DNA from: Actinobacteria bacterium UBA5182
Lineage (GTDB): Bacteria > Actinomycetota > UBA4738
Length of the DNA: 8,021 bases
Direction of reading: 5' to 3'
NCBI GenBank assembly: GCA_002413185.1
Contig: DHWM01000145.1
Span: forward strand, 1 to 8,021
Part shown: positions 6,410 through 8,021 of the stretch, piece by piece
Position numbering within the stretch: the stretch's first letter is position 1
Layout of the letters: every line of letters begins with the position of its first letter
Program-made: the position numbers and the translations under genes
The notes under the pieces: model-generated
What the model was told of the DNA's origin: nothing
Seen by the model: only the letters and a program-made list of their open reading frames with translations
Databases searched by the model: none

Positions 6410-7746
6410 GACTGTCCTCCCAGGTCGAAGCGCACGATGCGCATGCCGTCGGGGGAGGTGGTGAGCTGGTACAGGTTGCCGTCGTGACCCAACCGGAACC
6501 GTGAGGAGGGCGGCGTCTCGGCGAAGGACTCGTCTCGGATGGCGAAGGAGGCCGCGATGCGGCCGTTCGAGACATGGATCGCCTGGTACTGCTCGGCGGC
6601 AGGCTGAGCGCGCCACACCCGGGTCACGACCCAGTAGCCGCCCGCTCCATCCGGCTCGGCCATGGCCAGATCGCCGAACCGCTCATGGGCCCGAAGCTCC
6701 ACCGCATTCGTGACGCCTCCGCCCCGCACCGTTCCCAGCCGGATCGACTGACCGTCGTCGACGCGCAGGAGCTGTGCCCCACCCGCAACCGGCCGTCCCA
6801 CGGTCGCCGTGCTCGGGCTCGTGCCGAAACGCACCCAGGCGTCGACGGGGAGCATGTTCACGAAGGCCTGAGAACCGTCCGTTCGGATCTCCGAGAGGAT
6901 CCCGTCTCCGATCGCCGAGGAGGCCCCGGCGGTCCCGGTGCTCGAAACCGGCTGCACCGCGACGTGTCCCTGGGCACCGCCCGCGATGAAGGCCGCTCCG
7001 GCATCGTTGATGGCGAGGTCGGCCCGGGGGCCGGCATTCACCGTCGTCGATCGGACCAACCGACCCTCTGCGAACACGGCCAGACGATGCTGGAGCGGAT
7101 CGAGCACGAAGATCCGGCCCGACCGGTCCACATCGAACGCCGACGGACCGAGCGTCGCCGATTCGTTCCCCAGGGCCAGGCCGGCCTTCATCCCGCCGCT
7201 CCCCCACGGGAGGAACAGCACGGATCGACCCCGACGAACCTGGCCGAACGGAATCGAGGGGACCTCTGACGCCGGCATGTCTCGAGCGACGTAGAACCGC
7301 AGAGGTTCGGCTACCTGCCCGGGCGGCATCTCGGCGGCGACACCACCGGCCTGGGCCCGGAGATAGAACGACACCGACCCCGACGACGCCGTGGTCGCAG
7401 CGCGCGCCGCCGGAGCGGCCAGGTCGAACGTGGCCTGATGGGCCGATCCGACGGTCGCCACGTGCCACCGCTCGGCGCCTGCTCTGGAGCCGAACGTGAG
7501 GTTCGCCGCGCACGGCCTTCCCCCGGCCGTCGCGCAGATGACATCCACCGGGATCCGGGCCGGCTCCCCAGCCCGCACCAGCACCGGTGGGGTGTAGAAG
7601 ATCTGGATCCGTTCGGGGGTCCCGATGCTCTCCGCGGCCGCCCGGGCGGCCGATTCAGTCGTCGTCGACCGTCCCCCGACGACGGCCGAACCGACGACGA
7701 GCCCGACGGCCATCAGGGCCATCCCGCTCCTCCTCCATCGCAGCAT
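6406..7746 (-). CDS. Exported protein: beta-rich N-terminal domain plus propeller-like domain, first gene of the cassette
   Basis: I do not recognise a named family. The 446-residue protein begins with a basic n-region and a hydrophobic stretch (MLRWRRSG, then about residues 9-24). No lipobox cysteine is present, so it is either secreted or held by this segment. Residues about 46-155 look like an all-beta, Ig-like domain (IQIFYTPPVLVRAGEPARI...) with C71 and C79 able to pair. From about residue 160 the sequence turns propeller-like: SVLFLPWGSGG at 175-185, an NHL-like unit at about 202-235 (SAFDVDRSGRIFVLD...HRLAVFAEG), GDLAMAEPDGAGGYWVVTR at 358-376, and a C-terminal RLGHDGNLYQLT...MRIVRF at about 418-440. 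The FLPxGS region and the C-terminus match the lipoprotein encoded at 4653-5741, which suggests duplication. The ATG at 7746 has a strong ribosome binding site. The stop overlaps the ATG of the peptidase gene. Function is unknown; a partner or substrate-binding role for the peptidase is inference. Confidence 0.8.
   Translation of the reverse strand: MLRWRRSGMALMAVGLVVGSAVVGGRSTTTESAARAAAESIGTPERIQIFYTPPVLVRAGEPARIPVDVICATAGGRPCAANLTFGSRAGAERWHVATVGSAHQATFDLAAPAARAATTASSGSVSFYLRAQAGGVAAEMPPGQVAEPLRFYVARDMPASEVPSIPFGQVRRGRSVLFLPWGSGGMKAGLALGNESATLGPSAFDVDRSGRIFVLDPLQHRLAVFAEGRLVRSTTVNAGPRADLAINDAGAAFIAGGAQGHVAVQPVSSTGTAGASSAIGDGILSEIRTDGSQAFVNMLPVDAWVRFGTSPSTATVGRPVAGGAQLLRVDDGQSIRLGTVRGGGVTNAVELRAHERFGDLAMAEPDGAGGYWVVTRVWRAQPAAEQYQAIHVSNGRIAASFAIRDESFAETPPSSRFRLGHDGNLYQLTTSPDGMRIVRFDLGGQS
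6416..6421 (-). promoter_or_regulatory. Ribosome binding site of the NlpC/P60 gene
   Basis: GGGAGG on the minus strand lies 6 bases before the ATG at 6409, inside the end of the upstream gene. It fixes this start over much longer upstream openings of the same frame, which would overlap the upstream gene by more than 200 bp. Confidence 0.8.
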
Positions 7747-7755
7747 CGACTGCGC

Positions 7756-7763
7756 ACCTCCTC
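7756..7763 (-). promoter_or_regulatory. Ribosome binding site of the first cassette gene
   Basis: GAGGAGGT on the minus strand lies 9 bases before the ATG at 7746. It supports this start and shows that the first gene has efficient initiation, in contrast to the third gene of the cassette. Confidence 0.85.
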
Positions 7764-7801
7764 GGGAAGGACCGACGATCCTTTCGGGAAGGTGGAAGGT
7801 G
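7762..7801 (-). repeat. Short direct repeats and a small hairpin in the cassette leader
   Basis: On the plus strand tcgggaagg occurs at 7762-7770 and again at 7784-7792, and gaaggtg is repeated in tandem at 7788-7801. Between the 9-mers lies a 5-bp stem with a 7-base loop (AAGGA and TCCTT, 7767-7783). The hairpin is just upstream of the ribosome binding site, so it could affect initiation. The repeats are short and a chance origin is possible. Confidence 0.45.
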
Positions 7802-7833
7802 GTCCCGCCGGAGGGGGTGACTGGACTTCCCCC

Positions 7834-7862
7834 AGCGTAGGGATTCGAACATGCGTTTGCAT
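7834..7862 (-). promoter_or_regulatory. Candidate sigma-70-type promoter of the exported-protein cassette
   Basis: On the minus strand TACGCT at 7834-7839 fits the TAnnnT pattern typical of actinobacterial -10 hexamers. At a 17-base spacing the -35 is ATGCAA (7857-7862), only 3 of 6 to TTGACA. Transcription would start near 7827, giving a leader of about 80 nt before the ATG at 7746. The weak -35 limits confidence, but the position relative to the LexA-like box is what repression would need. Confidence 0.4.
7845..7860. promoter_or_regulatory. Candidate LexA (SOS/Cheo) box
   Basis: The plus strand reads TCGAACATGCGTTTGC. The core CGAACATGCGTTTG agrees at every position with CGAACRNRYGTTYG, the Gram-positive LexA pattern as I recall it. 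It is also close to the M. tuberculosis lexA box (TCGAACACATGTTTGA). It overlaps the spacer and -35 of the candidate cassette promoter, a classical repressor position. The second half-site is imperfect relative to a full palindrome. No LexA gene is in the window, so this rests on motif and position only. Confidence 0.5.
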
Positions 7863-7894
7863 CGCCACGCCGGGGGAATTCGACCGGCGTCGCG
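7863..7894 (-). terminator. Strong hairpin upstream of the cassette promoter, possible terminator without a T-run
   Basis: The arms 7863-7873 and 7884-7894 pair through 10 bp with one C/C mismatch (inner perfect 7 bp ACGCCGG/CCGGCGT) around a 10-base loop. It lies 62 bp after the stop of the presumed upstream gene and immediately before the candidate -35. No T-run follows on the minus strand, so it would be a non-canonical terminator. An operator or a chance palindrome is possible. Confidence 0.4.
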
Positions 7895-7955
7895 GCGGAA
7901 CCTTGGATAGCTCGACGGGGCCACGCCGCACGACCCGAACGGGCCAGTCACCCGG

Positions 7956-8021
7956 CTACCCGGAGGCCTGCTCCCCCGTCCCCAGTGCGGCCTGCCCCGC
8001 CGCCAGCCGGGCCGTCTGCAC
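7956..8021 (-). CDS. C-terminal end of an unknown gene, cut by the window edge
   Basis: Twenty-one codons read VQTARLAAGQAALGTGEQAS plus G and then TAG on the minus strand. The Ala/Gln/Gly-rich, helix-like composition and the codon use with G or C at most third positions look like real coding sequence, while the other frames here give Arg- and Trp-rich shadow translations. The fragment is too short to identify. It ends 209 bp before the first cassette gene, with a hairpin between. Confidence 0.4.
   Translation of the reverse strand: MQTARLAAGQAALGTGEQASG

Noticed and set aside
7841..7851. GTTCGAATCC on the minus strand, like a tRNA or tmRNA T-loop
   Set aside because: The flanking bases cannot form the 5-bp T-stem, and no acceptor stem, anticodon arm or CCA end is present. 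The same bases are better explained as half of the LexA-like box.
7931..7950. GGCCC/GGGTC hairpin after the right-edge gene as an intrinsic terminator
   Set aside because: It has only 5 bp including a G-T pair, and no T-run follows; the hairpin at 7863-7894 is a much better candidate.
7655..7951. 98-codon minus-strand open frame over the cassette leader and start of the first gene
   Set aside because: It is very rich in Arg, overlaps the well-supported signal-peptide gene in another frame and spans the promoter and leader elements; it is a shadow of GC-rich sequence.
7747..7955. c-di-AMP (ydaO/yuaA) riboswitch before the NlpC/P60 cassette
   Set aside because: This was expected from the gene type in actinobacteria, but I could not find the conserved sequence blocks of that riboswitch in either orientation.

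Overview
The window is GC-rich, and every supported gene lies on the minus strand, so transcription runs from high to low coordinates. The best guess for the source is an actinobacterium (Actinomycetota). The primary sigma factor resembles HrdB/SigA in the region leading into region 2. GTG starts are frequent, Shine-Dalgarno sites are strong, and dgt, dnaG and rpoD sit side by side. A candidate LexA site of the Gram-positive type agrees with this. No finer taxonomic placement can be supported from the sequence alone.

The left half (1-3923) is a housekeeping block in transcription order dgt, dnaG, rpoD. It encodes a dNTP triphosphohydrolase of the HD superfamily, DNA primase, and the N-terminal 283 residues of the primary sigma factor, which runs off the left edge. 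It is a variant of the bacterial macromolecular-synthesis cluster, with dgt in the place that rpsU holds in E. coli. Next upstream (4001-4609) is a membrane-anchored DUF218/YdcF/SanA-like protein. It lacks a ribosome binding site but has an extended -10 hexamer placed for a leaderless transcript.

The right half (4653-7746) is a tight three-gene cassette of exported proteins joined by two ATGA stop/start overlaps. The order is a large exported protein with a predicted beta-rich N-terminal domain and a propeller-like C-terminal part, then a secreted NlpC/P60-type cysteine peptidase, then a probable lipoprotein. The third protein repeats the propeller-like domain of the first: both carry a FLPxGS motif followed about 30 residues later by an NHL-like repeat, and their C-termini are similar. 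The peptidase is therefore flanked by two paralogous extracellular proteins. I know of no named system with this layout, and it is the most interesting part of the window.

The cassette is preceded by about 209 bp of non-coding DNA. This holds a strong hairpin, a candidate promoter whose spacer overlaps a good match to the Gram-positive LexA (SOS/Cheo) box, and a leader of roughly 80 nt with short repeats and a strong ribosome binding site. If the LexA site is real, a wall-active hydrolase cassette would be induced by DNA damage, a logic known for mycobacterial ChiZ (Rv2719c). The extreme right edge probably holds the last 21 codons of another minus-strand gene. No RNA gene, insertion sequence, CRISPR array or phage gene was seen, and no gene-free stretch exceeds 300 bases.
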